A stretch of 64,000 bases of DNA from DSUN01 sp035527715. Lineage in GTDB: Bacteria > Planctomycetota > PUPC01 > DSUN01. The stretch is taken from contig DATKZY010000190.1 of the NCBI GenBank assembly GCA_035527715.1, forward strand, positions 15,288-79,287, read 5' to 3'. A program made the position numbers and the translations under genes. This document shows, in pieces, positions 1 through 9,448 of the stretch. Each line of letters opens with the position of its first letter. Position 1 is the stretch's first letter. Under the pieces are notes generated by a model. That model made no database searches. It was not told the DNA's origin and saw nothing but the letters and a program-made list of their open reading frames with translations.

Positions 1-1299
1 GAGGCCGGCTTCGGCTACTTCCTCACCGCGATGCGACGGCCCGACGACGACCGCTACATCCCCTCGCTCCTCTTCGGCATCGAGCCGGTCGCTCCCGCGG
101 CCGTGAAGCCGCCCCCTGCCCCGTCGGGCCACTGGCCGCAGCGGGGCCTCGTGATGCTGCGGGCCGAGGAGTCGCCCGCCTACTGGGAGTCGCCCGCGCC
201 CGCCGTGTGCCTGCGGCTGGGGGCCAACTACGCGCACAACGTGAACGACCCCTTCGTCATTGCCGGCTTCTACGCCTTCAACCGCCCCATCTACCTCAAC
301 CGCCAGTCGGTGCCCAGCTACGCGCAGGGCTGGTCGCGGAGCATTCAGAGCCATTGCGGGGTGATGGTGGACGGCAAGGAACCAAGGTTCGCCGACAACA
401 TTCGGGGCTCGTTCCGGCCCGGTCCCCTCGTGAAGTTCTGCTGGGCGAGCAGCCCCGACGTGTATCCCGAGAGCGAGCTGAGCCGCAGCCTGTTCCTCAC
501 GCGCGAGTACCTGCTCGACGTGAGCCGCGTGCTCAGTGCGCAGCCCCGGCGGTGCACGTGGTTCGTCCATGCGCTCGGCGAACAGAAGGGCGACGACGCC
601 AGTCAATGGCAAGCGGCGAAGCTCCCCGAAGGCGTGAAGGGCCTCACGGGGGTTCGCGCCTTCGACGCGGGCGATGGTCCGTGGTCGCTCACCGCGCTCC
701 AGGAGTGTGAGTTCGCCGACCCGCAGAAGGCTCGGCTCCCGCGTTCCTGGTACGAGCGCCAGATCGGCGTCCGCCTGAGCATGCTCGGTGAGGCTGGCAC
801 CATGGTCTACGCCGCTCCGACGCCCCGCGTGTTGAGGGACGTCCGGGACGGGAAGGAGAAGCGAACCGAGGAAGAGCCGAGCGAGGTGGGCGGCGTGACC
901 ATCGCCGTCACGCGGACGGCGCCCGCCGTGACCTTCGCCGCGCTCCACGAGCCGTTCGAGAAGGGCGAGGCCCCCGCCACCGCGTTCCGCCGAATCCAGG
1001 AGACGGAGCGCGGCCTCGCCGTGGCCGTCGCGGGCAAGGGCATCAACGACCGCGCGATGGTCATGCACTGGCCCCACTCGGGCGAGGCCATCGCCTTGGC
1101 TGGCGGCGGCGAGCGATTCGTGTTCTCGAGCTATGCCTTCATCCGCGTCGGCAAGGCCAAGGTCGAGGCGGTCGGCTTCCTGAGCGCGATGGAGCTGCGC
1201 GTCGAGGGCCGCCCGACACTGTTCCTCAACGGCAAGGAAGAGCCGGCCGCCATCGAGGGCGGCCTGCTCGTGTTCCGAGAGAAAGGAGCTTCGAAGTGA
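1..1299 (+). CDS. Heparinase II/III-like protein, C-terminal part
   Basis: The frame is open from base 1, so the gene begins before the window and only its C-terminal ~432 residues are visible. The sequence fits the C-terminal beta-sandwich of heparinase II/III-type polysaccharide lyases: a GLVMLRAEES strand, a HNVNDP segment, the conserved stretch SYAQGWSRSIQSHCGVMVDG, then an R-x-L-F-L-T-R-E-Y-L-L-D-V segment. These enzymes depolymerise uronic-acid-containing polysaccharides outside the cytoplasm; the alpha/alpha toroid with most catalytic residues would lie upstream. The stop overlaps the next gene's GTG start by 4 bases (GTGA), which indicates translational coupling. Family call by pattern only; substrate unknown. 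Confidence 0.6.
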   Translation, partial: EAGFGYFLTAMRRPDDDRYIPSLLFGIEPVAPAAVKPPPAPSGHWPQRGLVMLRAEESPAYWESPAPAVCLRLGANYAHNVNDPFVIAGFYAFNRPIYLNRQSVPSYAQGWSRSIQSHCGVMVDGKEPRFADNIRGSFRPGPLVKFCWASSPDVYPESELSRSLFLTREYLLDVSRVLSAQPRRCTWFVHALGEQKGDDASQWQAAKLPEGVKGLTGVRAFDAGDGPWSLTALQECEFADPQKARLPRSWYERQIGVRLSMLGEAGTMVYAAPTPRVLRDVRDGKEKRTEEEPSEVGGVTIAVTRTAPAVTFAALHEPFEKGEAPATAFRRIQETERGLAVAVAGKGINDRAMVMHWPHSGEAIALAGGGERFVFSSYAFIRVGKAKVEAVGFLSAMELRVEGRPTLFLNGKEEPAAIEGGLLVFREKGASK

Positions 1300-4200
1300 G
1301 CGTCAGCCGTTTGTCCTGGAGGGGTCTCCCTGCATTTGTCCTTGTGGCAACCGCCCTGTCGGCCTCCGCTGCCCAGAAGCCGCGGCTGGCGATCGGCGAG
1401 TTCACGGCGCGGAAGATCGCGCCGCCGAAGATTGACGGCAAGATCGCCCCGGGCGAATGGGACAAGGCGTTCACGACCTCGGGCATGATCGCGCCCTTCG
1501 AGCACGAGATGCACCACGCCCAGACCACCATGGCCCTCGGCTACGACGAGCGGAACTTCTATTTCCTCTTCCACTGCCGCCGCACCGACGCCGAGTGGTA
1601 CCTGCGGAAAGCGGTCCGCGAGAACGACGACTACGACTTCGGCGACCCGTCGGTCGAGATCTGGGTCACGCCGCCCACGCTCGTGCCCGAGACCTATCAG
1701 AACATCATCAACACCTACCCCGCCGTGCTCGACCAGAAGATGATCCCCACCCGCGGCTACGTGGCCCAGGGCTGGAAGGGCAACTGGACGACGGCCGTGA
1801 CCGAGAGCGAGACGCACTACGTCCTCGAGGCGAGCATCCCGATCAAGGACTTTGGTTTCGATGGCGTGAAGAGCGGCGACGTGTGGCGCTTCCTCATGTG
1901 CCGCACGGCGCATGGCTCGAAGCCGCGGGCGCAGGCGTCGTGGTCCGTGACCCAGGGCTTCAGCGAAATCCCCCAGCACCCGCAGGTGCACCTCGTGGAC
2001 GACTCGGCCGTGGTGCAGCTTCTCAACGTCACCAGCGTGCTCACGGGCAACTATCGCTTCCCGATGGCCGTTGTCGCTCCCGACAACGCGAAGGCCGAGG
2101 TGGTGGTCGAGTTGCGCTGGCACAAGGAGCCGACCTTCGCCGACGGCGACAAGATCGAGAAGCAGACCTTCGCCCTCAACGCCGGCGAGCGAAAGACCTT
2201 CGAGTTCGCGGGTGCCGTGCCGCCCGAGGCGATGGACGCGAAGAAGGCCGGCCACTTCACCCTCACCGCCACGCAGGTTGTGGGCGGGGCGTCTCTGCCC
2301 CGCGTCATCTTCCGCCAGAGCTTCCCCTTCGTCGTGGACGGCTGGACGCCGAGCCCCAAGCCCGTGCGGCCCGAGAAGGCCGAGGTCAAGGAGCTCGACT
2401 TCCGCGCGATGTACGGCCCGGAATCGAACGTGATGATCGTGCGGGCCGACATCATTGACATGGCCGACCGCGCGAAGGTGGCCGGCGGCGCCATCCGCCT
2501 CCTCGATCCCGGACAGAACAACAAGGAGGTGTTGAGCCTCGCGATGCAGCCCTTCCGCAACTGCTATTCCGCCACCCACTTCGCCCTCGAGAAGCTTCGC
2601 ATCCCTGTCTTCGACCACGAGCAGGTGGACAAGGCGGAGGCGCACAACGAACGCATGCGCAAGGTGAACGAGGAGCGGGCCAAGAAGGGCCAGGGGCCTG
2701 AGCCGCTGGGGAAGGTGAACACGCCCGAACCGCTGAAGATGCTGGTCGAGGTCACGGTGAAGGACGCCGACGGCAAGCCGCTCAAGACCGAATCGAGAGA
2801 GGTCGGCCTCCTGCGCCACAAGTTCGAGTGGTCCGACAACTCGGTCGGCGTCACCGACAAGGTCATCCCGCCCTGGACCCCGATGACCTGGAAGGAAGGC
2901 GTCGTGGGCGTGTGGAACCGCGCGCTGCACCTCGACGGCTTGGGGCTGCTGAAGAAGGCCGACAACGGCGGCGTGGACCAGGTGAAGCGCATGCGCCTCG
3001 TCGCCGTGAGCGATGGCAAGGAGGCCGAGGTCGTGCCCTCCGCTCCGAGCCTCGTCCGCCACGTGGATGCCCAGGTGGACGCCACTGGGAGCGGCGAAGG
3101 CGCAGGCATCAAAGTGAGCGCGAACACGCGGGTGGAATTCGATGGCTTCGTGCTCAACGAATGGACGCTCAGCGGCAAGGCCGAGAAGCTCACGCTCGAG
3201 GTCGTCTTCCCCGAGGACGAGGCGACGCACTTCTGCACCACGGCCGGCGGCTGGGCGGCGACCCACGACGCCACGCCCGCCTACTGGTCGAGCCAGCAGA
3301 CCGGCTCGGGCATGCTCATCGGCGACTTCGTGCCCTACATCTGGCTCACCAACTCCGACCGCGCCTTCATCTGGGTCGCCGACAACGACAAGGGTTGGTA
3401 CACCGACACCGACCGCTCGCACCCGACCCAGGAGATCATCCGCAAGGACGGCACGGTGACCCTGCGCGTGCACTTCATCGAGGTGCCGACCGAGCTCAAG
3501 GCGCCGACGACCGTGAAGTGGGCCTACCAGACCTTTCCGTCGCGTCCGCTGCCGCCCGGCTGGCGCTCGATCATCTGCGCCCAGCGGCACGGCGACCTGC
3601 TCGGCGCGCGCAACACCTACTTCTGGTTCGACAGCCAGGCCGATTGGGCCGTGCTCTGGCCCTACTACTGCTCCCCCTATCCCTGGAGCCTCGAGAAGTC
3701 GAAGGCCGCGTTCGACCGCGTGCCCGTCCGCACCGACCACCGCCCGATGGTCGGCTCCATCGCCCACGCCATCGCCCGCTACCGCGACTACGCGGGACAC
3801 GAGTTCCGCGACTACGTGGTGGACTGGGGCGAGACGCCCGGCGACTTCTCGAACGGCAACGTGACCCAGGGCAAGGGGCCGATCGACTTCCGCGTGTGGC
3901 ACTACCAGAAGTGGGTGCGCGACGCGGGCTTCCGCGGCCTCTACGTGGACGAGAATTACCTGGGCGTGGACAAGAATTTCCTCACGGGCGGCGCCTACTT
4001 CAAGCCCGACGGGCGGCTCCAGCCCGGCTACTCGTATCTCGGCGAGCGCGAGTACTTCAAGCGCCTGAAGATCATGTTCTCGCAGAACAAGGTCCACGCG
4101 CCCAATCTCTGGCAGCACATCTCGTCGGGCGCGGCCTACCACGCCTGGTTCGGCGATATTTTCTTCGAGGGCGAGAACGTCGAGCCGACCGACCTGAACT

Positions 4201-5315
4201 TCGACTACCTCGAGGTCCTGCCCGCCGGCCGCCTGCGCGCCATCGGCTCGGCGAAATGCGCCGGCGGCGTGATGACGATGATGTGCCAGTCGTCTCGCCA
4301 CGCCACCGTCCACGAGCCGAAGCACACCCACCAGTTCGTCGGCTGGGTCATGGCCCACGACGTGCTGCCCGAGCAGGCGAGCTTCTACAGCATCATCGCC
4401 CAGGAGGCGCGGCTCTACGAGGGCAACGTGGAGTTCTTTGGCTACTGGCGGAAGGACTGCCCCGTCGCGGCCAGGACGCCCGACTGCCTCGCCTCGGCCC
4501 ACAAGGCCGGCAAGCGGGCCATCGTGTGGGTCGTCAACACCGCCCGAAAGGACCGAACGGTGGATGTCTCGGTGGATTACGGCGGCCTGGGCCTGAGCCG
4601 CAGCAGGACGGTTGCCCTCAACGCCGAGACGGGCGAGGCGGTCGAGCTGACGCGGCGCGGCTTCAGCGTGCCCGTCCTCCAGCGCGACTTCGTCGCCGTC
4701 CATCTTGTCGAGCGGCAACTGCTCAAGGGCGACGAGAGCTTCGCCGCGTCGTTCGACGGCACGCGCGAGGCCGACGAGGCATTGGGCTGCTCGATGTTCG
4801 AGCCGACCGATGCGCCGCTCGCCCAGGGCGTCAAGGGCCAGGCCCTCGACGTCCGCGGTGGCGTGAGAATGTGGCCGAGGCTTCACCTCACCGATGCGGA
4901 GGGCCGCATCGCCTTCCACGCCCGCCTCGGCGGCGCGAAGGGCGCCATCTTCGCCACGACGCCGAAGCAGGCCCGGCGCGGCGAACCCGGCGCCCCGCCC
5001 ATCGGCATCTCCCTCGACAAGGACGGCTTGGTCTTCGAGCGGCTCGAATCCAAGCAGGGAGCCAAGGACGGCCAGCGCGTAGCCGCCCCGGCGCCGACCG
5101 AAGGCTGGCACGCCTTCGACCTCGCCTGGAAGGGCGGCAAGGCCACGCTCACTCTCGACGGCAAACCCGTCGGCACCCTCGACGTTCAGGGCCTCAACAT
5201 CGGCTCGGGCACCGGCGTCGCCCTCACCGAATCCGCCAAGTTCCTCTTCGGCGGCCGCGGCGACGCCGTCACCGCCATTGACGATGTCCGCTGCTATCGG
5301 CCTCTAGAGAAATGA
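1296..5315 (+). CDS. Secreted CBM9-like / DUF6067-like glycosidase-type protein with LamG-like tail
   Basis: 1339 aa with a signal peptide (residues ~1-26, ending SASAA). GTG start with an AAGGAG Shine-Dalgarno (SD) at 1283-1288, overlapping the previous stop. Residues ~45-230 look like a CBM9-type domain (IDGKIAPGEW entry, then D-x-S-V-E-I-W-V). The central part (~500-1050) resembles the DUF6067 TIM-barrel-like family of secreted proteins, with acidic motifs such as YVDENYLG near residue 882. The tail (~1150-1339) resembles a LamG/concanavalin-like sandwich. It probably binds and perhaps hydrolyses a polysaccharide outside the cell. No catalytic pair can be assigned with confidence. Operonic with the heparinase-like gene. 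A 1326-residue antisense frame across it is a composition shadow. Confidence 0.75.
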   Translation: MSVSRLSWRGLPAFVLVATALSASAAQKPRLAIGEFTARKIAPPKIDGKIAPGEWDKAFTTSGMIAPFEHEMHHAQTTMALGYDERNFYFLFHCRRTDAEWYLRKAVRENDDYDFGDPSVEIWVTPPTLVPETYQNIINTYPAVLDQKMIPTRGYVAQGWKGNWTTAVTESETHYVLEASIPIKDFGFDGVKSGDVWRFLMCRTAHGSKPRAQASWSVTQGFSEIPQHPQVHLVDDSAVVQLLNVTSVLTGNYRFPMAVVAPDNAKAEVVVELRWHKEPTFADGDKIEKQTFALNAGERKTFEFAGAVPPEAMDAKKAGHFTLTATQVVGGASLPRVIFRQSFPFVVDGWTPSPKPVRPEKAEVKELDFRAMYGPESNVMIVRADIIDMADRAKVAGGAIRLLDPGQNNKEVLSLAMQPFRNCYSATHFALEKLRIPVFDHEQVDKAEAHNERMRKVNEERAKKGQGPEPLGKVNTPEPLKMLVEVTVKDADGKPLKTESREVGLLRHKFEWSDNSVGVTDKVIPPWTPMTWKEGVVGVWNRALHLDGLGLLKKADNGGVDQVKRMRLVAVSDGKEAEVVPSAPSLVRHVDAQVDATGSGEGAGIKVSANTRVEFDGFVLNEWTLSGKAEKLTLEVVFPEDEATHFCTTAGGWAATHDATPAYWSSQQTGSGMLIGDFVPYIWLTNSDRAFIWVADNDKGWYTDTDRSHPTQEIIRKDGTVTLRVHFIEVPTELKAPTTVKWAYQTFPSRPLPPGWRSIICAQRHGDLLGARNTYFWFDSQADWAVLWPYYCSPYPWSLEKSKAAFDRVPVRTDHRPMVGSIAHAIARYRDYAGHEFRDYVVDWGETPGDFSNGNVTQGKGPIDFRVWHYQKWVRDAGFRGLYVDENYLGVDKNFLTGGAYFKPDGRLQPGYSYLGEREYFKRLKIMFSQNKVHAPNLWQHISSGAAYHAWFGDIFFEGENVEPTDLNFDYLEVLPAGRLRAIGSAKCAGGVMTMMCQSSRHATVHEPKHTHQFVGWVMAHDVLPEQASFYSIIAQEARLYEGNVEFFGYWRKDCPVAARTPDCLASAHKAGKRAIVWVVNTARKDRTVDVSVDYGGLGLSRSRTVALNAETGEAVELTRRGFSVPVLQRDFVAVHLVERQLLKGDESFAASFDGTREADEALGCSMFEPTDAPLAQGVKGQALDVRGGVRMWPRLHLTDAEGRIAFHARLGGAKGAIFATTPKQARRGEPGAPPIGISLDKDGLVFERLESKQGAKDGQRVAAPAPTEGWHAFDLAWKGGKATLTLDGKPVGTLDVQGLNIGSGTGVALTESAKFLFGGRGDAVTAIDDVRCYRPLEK

Positions 5316-5360
5316 GGGGCTGAAGGATATGGCGCCCGGAACGAACCCCCGGTTGCTGGT

Positions 5361-6155
5361 TCACCGGCACGTGGGCGAGGGGAGGCGCCGGACGAGCTCG
5401 AGCAGCCTCTTCTGCCCCTGGGGCGAGAGGCCGAGGCGCGGCAGCTCCGCCTCGAGCTGAGCAGCCGTGCCGCTGCCGCTGATATAGCCGTTCACCCGCG
5501 CCACGGCGGTCGAGGCCACGAAGCCGGCCTCCTTCGGGTAGATGGCCTGGAACTCGCGCAACAGCTCGCGCTGGCTCCGCAGGTAGTACTTCTGGTGGTA
5601 GTCCTCGGCGGGCCAGAAGGTGCCCGCGGGGGCGATTTCGGTGTAGAGCTTCGCCTTCCGCCTCTCCTCTTCCCGTGCCTTCGAGGCCACGGCGAGCTTC
5701 CTCTGTTCGTCGTTGTGGTAGAGGATCAGCGAGGCGTATTGGCGGCTGTAGGCCCGTCGCACCGGGGCGTGGCCCGCCCAGAAGACCTTGAGCAGGTCCT
5801 CGTAGGAAACCTGCCCGGGGTCGAACTCGATCTCAATGGACTCCGTGTGGTCGCCGAGGCTGTGGTAGGTGGGGCTGGACTTCTTCCCGCCCGCATAGCC
5901 CACGCGGGTGCGGACGACGCCTTTGAGGCTCCCGAACTGGGAGTCGGGGCCCCAGAATCACCCCATGGCAAACGTAGCGGTCTGGGTGGCTTGCGGCGCT
6001 GCGGCGTCTATCGGCGGCACCGGGCGGCTGGCGGGGGAGTCCGCCGCGGCGGTTTGCTCGGGGCCGGCCGAGAGGCTGAGCGCGATGGCGATGATGCCAA
6101 CCAGCACCACCGAGATGCCGAGGAGAGCTGACGTGGGCACTTCGGAAGCGGTCAT
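5361..6155 (-). CDS. msrA: Membrane-anchored peptide methionine sulfoxide reductase MsrA, probable selenoprotein (in-frame TGA)
   Basis: Methionine-S-sulfoxide reductase of 264 residues when the TGA at 5958-5960 is read as selenocysteine (Sec66). The motif reads TFAMG-[TGA]-FWGP, where MsrA proteins have GCFWG, so the TGA replaces the catalytic cysteine exactly. Downstream are RTRVGYAGG, an HTES glutamate (~E105) and EDYHQKYY, all typical of MsrA. The start is the ATG at 6155, preceded by AGGAGA; an upstream in-frame ATG at 6185 lacks an SD. Residues ~10-28 form a membrane anchor or signal, so the enzyme should act in the periplasm. The only ordinary cysteine is C263, a candidate resolving residue. 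A SECIS-like hairpin follows the TGA. Conventional gene calling would split this into two ORFs. Alternative: a Cys-to-stop nonsense mutation, unlikely given the hairpin. Confidence 0.88.
5929..5943 (-). promoter_or_regulatory. SECIS-like hairpin after the msrA TGA
   Basis: On the mRNA, CUCCC-AGUUC-GGGAG forms a perfect 5-bp stem with a 5-nt loop. It begins 14 nt after the TGA, and the loop GU lies at +21/+22. Bacterial SECIS elements sit just downstream of the UGA in the coding region and carry a GU in the apical loop, which SelB recognises. The identical loop occurs at 31770-31788. Confidence 0.72.
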
Positions 6156-6196
6156 CGGGCCTTCTCCTGTCGCTCGCGCGCCCATCCCCTATCCTG

Positions 6197-6225
6197 ATTC
6201 TACCCGACCCCGCGCCTGGGCGCAA
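6197..6225 (-). promoter_or_regulatory. Sigma70-type promoter for msrA
   Basis: TTGCGC (6225-6220), 17-base spacer, TAGAAT (6202-6197) on the minus strand, about 40 bases upstream of the msrA ATG. Divergent from the promoter at 6248-6276. Confidence 0.5.
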
Positions 6226-6247
6226 CCCCTGCTGCCCCGGCGGGCGC

Positions 6248-6276
6248 TTGACACGGTGCCACAGGGTCGCTACGCT
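6248..6276 (+). promoter_or_regulatory. Sigma70-type promoter for the 6329 gene
   Basis: TTGACA (6248-6253), 17-base spacer, TACGCT (6271-6276), about 50 bases before the ATG at 6329. Confidence 0.6.
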
Positions 6277-6328
6277 GCCCTCGGTGCGCGCCCGCGCCGC
6301 ACAGCCCGCTGCGAAGGAGACACTGCCG

Positions 6329-9300
6329 ATGAGAGCCGCCCTGCTTCTGGCCGCGGCCACGCTCCTCGGGCCCGTGCCCGGCGTCGCCGGAGAGCCGGCC
6401 GGTGTCCTCTTCCATCGCGTGCCCGGGAACCTGCTCAAGAACCCCAGCTTCGAGCACAACTGGTTCAACCGCCGGTTCGCCGAGGCCCGCCGCTTCCTGC
6501 TCCTCCACGCGTCCGACATGGGCGTGGGCGAGGCCGACGGGCACATTGACCACTGGCGGGTGCAGGGCGCGCCCGTGCCGGAATCGTGGGACACGACGGC
6601 CGCTCGCGCGGGGCACCGCTCGCTCCGCTTCGACAAGCCGGGCCAGGCCACGCAACTCGTCCGCTTCGCGGGGGAACAACACTGGCGGGCCGGCGGCGCG
6701 TACTACGCGATGTTCCTGCCGATAGAGGAGCGCCTCGCCGACCAGCTTGCGAAGCGTCCCATCGCCGTTGGCGCCTGGTGCAAGACGAGTGACGTGCCGA
6801 AGGGCGCCGAGCCGCAGCTCACCGCCTCCATCGAGTGCGCCGTGCGGCAGGGCCACGAGAGCACGAAGGCCATCGCCCAGGGCCGCAACCAGAAAGCCGT
6901 CGCCTTCTCCGGCGGCACCCACGACTGGGAGTACAGGGAGGTGCGCTTCGACACGGGGCTGGACCCCGAGCTGGACCCCGAGCGGCTGAAGGGCGCGCCC
7001 CATTGGCTCACCGTCGCCCTCGTCGCCCGCGGCGGCACCGTGTGGTTCGACGACGCCTCGTGCGTCGAGGAGCCCTCCCCTGCCCAGCCGAACCGCGTGC
7101 CGAACGCCAGCTTCGAGGCACTTGACAAGGAGGGGTGGCCCGAAGGCTGGTCGCGGCCGGCGCTCTGGACCTGGTTCCGCAACGACTATTACACCTGGAC
7201 CGGCTGGTCGCACGGCGAGGCGAAGACGTTCCGCGGCGGGGCGACGGGCGACCGAATGCTCGCCTTCAGCGGCAACACCTCGCTTCGCTTCACCGTCTTC
7301 CCCGGCGACAACTTCGCCGTCGAGAGCGCCCCGATTGCCCTGAACCAGGACAAGCCGCGGCCCCTCGAGGTCCGCGCAATGGTCAAGGCCGACAACCTGC
7401 GCACCCTCGAGATCATGGCGAAGGACGAGGCCGGCCAATGGCTCCCGCAGGGCGACTTCCTCGGCGACGACATGGAGGAACCCGGCTCCTACAACTTCGG
7501 CACCACGGGCGCCGGCACGTATGACTGGACGTGCGTCCGCAAGTACTTCTCGCCCCGCAAGCCCGTGAAGACCCTCCGCCTGTTCCTGTGCGCCCGCGGC
7601 TTCGACGGCCGCATCGTGGAGCACAACATCGTCGGCACCGCCTGGCTCGACGACCTCCAGCTCTTCGAGCACGGGGGGGAGAGGAAGGGAGTTGGCCACA
7701 GAGACACAGAGAGCACAGAGAAAAAAGCTGTTGGGGAGGCAGAAGAGGGCTTTCGTGTCACGGACATTGACCTCGGTGACCGGCTGTGGGGGAACAATGT
7801 CCTCACACTAAAAATGCGGCTCATCGGCAGGGATGCGGCCAGGAAGCTGCCGGCCCTTCGTGCCTCGCTGACGGACCCTTCCGGAAGAACCAGAGAACTC
7901 CAGGGCAAAGCAGAGAACGTGAACCAGCCGAACGAGCAGGGTCCTATCGGATATGTCCTGCTCTCGGCACCGTATGTCGTGGACGCCCTGTGCAAGTCGT
8001 GGGAAGAGCAATATCGGCTCACCATTCACCTCGGCGACCTGCCGCCACGCGAGTTCCCCTTCGGCACGCCATCGAAGCTCATTGAGCCGGGGGTGAGCGG
8101 CTATTATTTCTACCCCGACGAGCAGCCCGTCGTGTATGCGAATCTCAACGTCGCGCGCGGGTCGTTTCCTGAGCTGGCGCGATGCGAGTTCCTGATCAAT
8201 GGCAAGGCGATTGGCGAGGTGACCGATTTCGCGGAGATCCTCAAGCCGCAGAAGGCGCCCGACTACATCAACACCCGCCACCTGGCCCAGGTGCGGCTCA
8301 AGAGCGAAGGCTTCAAGGTGCATGCCTGGGGCGAGCCGGTGCTCGACAACGCGGTCGTCGTGCGGCTGCATTGGAAAGAAGACGCGGGACGGGGACGTCC
8401 CGCCTACAATACGGACCCGATCCGCTTCGGGTTCATGGAGCGGCCGCCCAAGGCCGAGTTCCCCGAGAAGATCGAGAGGACGGCGGTGAACGAGCGGGGC
8501 TTCATCACGATCAACGGCCAGCCGTACTTCCCCGTCTACTGGACGCCTCACTTCGGCATCTGCCCCGAGGTCAACTACCCGCCCATGCAGTTCAAGTGCA
8601 AGGCCGTGGACCTCACCAGCATCGTCTACGCGAAGCAGAAGATGCCCGACGACGAGGTGAAGGCAAAGCTGCTCGCCAAGGTGAACGGGGTGAAGGACGA
8701 CCCGCGGCTGTTCCAATACGAGATCGGCGAGGGCGAGATGCAGCTCCAGGATGCCGGCTGGAAGGAGCGGGTCGAGTGGTGCAAGAAGGCCATCGGCTGG
8801 GTCCGCGAGGCCGACCCCAATCACCTCATCAACGGCCCGGCCTCGTGGCTCGTCGGCCACCCCGGCCACAACGAGGCGATGAAGGCGTTCGTGCCGCACT
8901 GGGACGTGGTGGGCGTCGAGGCGAGCTTCGAGACCGTGCCCGAGGTCGCCAAGTTCGCCGTGCCCTCGATGAAGGGGCGGCGGAGCGCCGTCATCGTGGG
9001 GCTGGAAACCTACTTCTACGTGCCGAACGAGGTGCTGCGCTGGCGCGGCTACAAAAGCATTGTGAACGGCGCGACGGGCATCGGCCTCTGCCCCAGCGGC
9101 ATGATGCAGTCGCGGCCCGACAAGGTGAACTACCTTCGGGGTCTCAACGGCGAGTTCCGCGGCCTCGGCCCCATCCTCGCCGCGGGCGAGCCGGCCGAAA
9201 AGCTGGCCGTCGCCCCGCCGATTGAGACGCTGGAGCGCGTGTTCGAGGGCAAGCGCTACGTCATCGCCCTGCGCAGCGACGCCGCGGCCGGCCCGCTCAA

Positions 9301-9445
9301 GGCCCGCTTCGGCTTCCCCAAGGGCCTCCGCTGCTCATCCGTGAAGGCGCGATTCGAGGCGAGAAGCATCCAGCCGACGGGCGACGGCTTCGACGACGAG
9401 TTCCCCAGCGCCCGCACAGTCCACGTCTATGAGCTGGCGCCCTGA
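6329..9445 (+). CDS. Large secreted carbohydrate-binding / glycoside-hydrolase-like protein
   Basis: 1038 aa. The ATG at 6329 follows a GAAGGAGA SD and starts a clear signal peptide ending GVAG. Two segments, NLLKNPSFEHNW near residue 32 and NRVPNASFEALDKEGWPEGW near residue 255, look like CBM4/9-type modules that open with an N-x-S-F-E strand. The C-terminal ~330 residues (INGQPYFPVYW, then ADPNHLINGP and VGLETYFYV) resemble a glycosidase TIM barrel of the GH2/GH42-like kind; no catalytic glutamate pair is certain. Two short repeat elements are translated inside it, at 7695-7726 and 8384-8404. Ends 3 bases from the convergent enolase-superfamily gene, with no terminator visible between them. 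Confidence 0.7.
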   Translation: MRAALLLAAATLLGPVPGVAGEPAGVLFHRVPGNLLKNPSFEHNWFNRRFAEARRFLLLHASDMGVGEADGHIDHWRVQGAPVPESWDTTAARAGHRSLRFDKPGQATQLVRFAGEQHWRAGGAYYAMFLPIEERLADQLAKRPIAVGAWCKTSDVPKGAEPQLTASIECAVRQGHESTKAIAQGRNQKAVAFSGGTHDWEYREVRFDTGLDPELDPERLKGAPHWLTVALVARGGTVWFDDASCVEEPSPAQPNRVPNASFEALDKEGWPEGWSRPALWTWFRNDYYTWTGWSHGEAKTFRGGATGDRMLAFSGNTSLRFTVFPGDNFAVESAPIALNQDKPRPLEVRAMVKADNLRTLEIMAKDEAGQWLPQGDFLGDDMEEPGSYNFGTTGAGTYDWTCVRKYFSPRKPVKTLRLFLCARGFDGRIVEHNIVGTAWLDDLQLFEHGGERKGVGHRDTESTEKKAVGEAEEGFRVTDIDLGDRLWGNNVLTLKMRLIGRDAARKLPALRASLTDPSGRTRELQGKAENVNQPNEQGPIGYVLLSAPYVVDALCKSWEEQYRLTIHLGDLPPREFPFGTPSKLIEPGVSGYYFYPDEQPVVYANLNVARGSFPELARCEFLINGKAIGEVTDFAEILKPQKAPDYINTRHLAQVRLKSEGFKVHAWGEPVLDNAVVVRLHWKEDAGRGRPAYNTDPIRFGFMERPPKAEFPEKIERTAVNERGFITINGQPYFPVYWTPHFGICPEVNYPPMQFKCKAVDLTSIVYAKQKMPDDEVKAKLLAKVNGVKDDPRLFQYEIGEGEMQLQDAGWKERVEWCKKAIGWVREADPNHLINGPASWLVGHPGHNEAMKAFVPHWDVVGVEASFETVPEVAKFAVPSMKGRRSAVIVGLETYFYVPNEVLRWRGYKSIVNGATGIGLCPSGMMQSRPDKVNYLRGLNGEFRGLGPILAAGEPAEKLAVAPPIETLERVFEGKRYVIALRSDAAAGPLKARFGFPKGLRCSSVKARFEARSIQPTGDGFDDEFPSARTVHVYELAP
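7695..7726 (+). repeat. CACAGAG-type repeat embedded in coding sequence
   Basis: Contains three CACAGAG units, read in frame as GHRDTESTEKK near residue 455 of the surrounding protein. The same unit recurs at 58843-58876 and inverted at 58955-58975. Confidence 0.65.
8384..8404 (+). repeat. Short palindromic repeat embedded in coding sequence
   Basis: Near-palindrome GCGGGACGGGGACGTCCCGC plus one base, translated as AGRGRPA near residue 686. A one-base variant lies inverted inside another gene at 41124-41144. Confidence 0.6.
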
Positions 9446-9448
9446 GCC

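Noticed and set aside
1131..5111. A 1326-codon open frame antisense to the CBM9/DUF6067 gene, and many other very long overlapping frames
   Set aside because: In this GC-rich DNA stop codons are rare in shadow frames. The sequence is arginine/alanine/glycine/leucine-rich with no domain, SD or signal, while the opposite strand carries a recognisable secreted protein.
5833..6651. 272-codon minus-strand frame across the msrA start region
   Set aside because: A different frame from msrA, antisense to the secreted glycosidase-like gene start; no family match.
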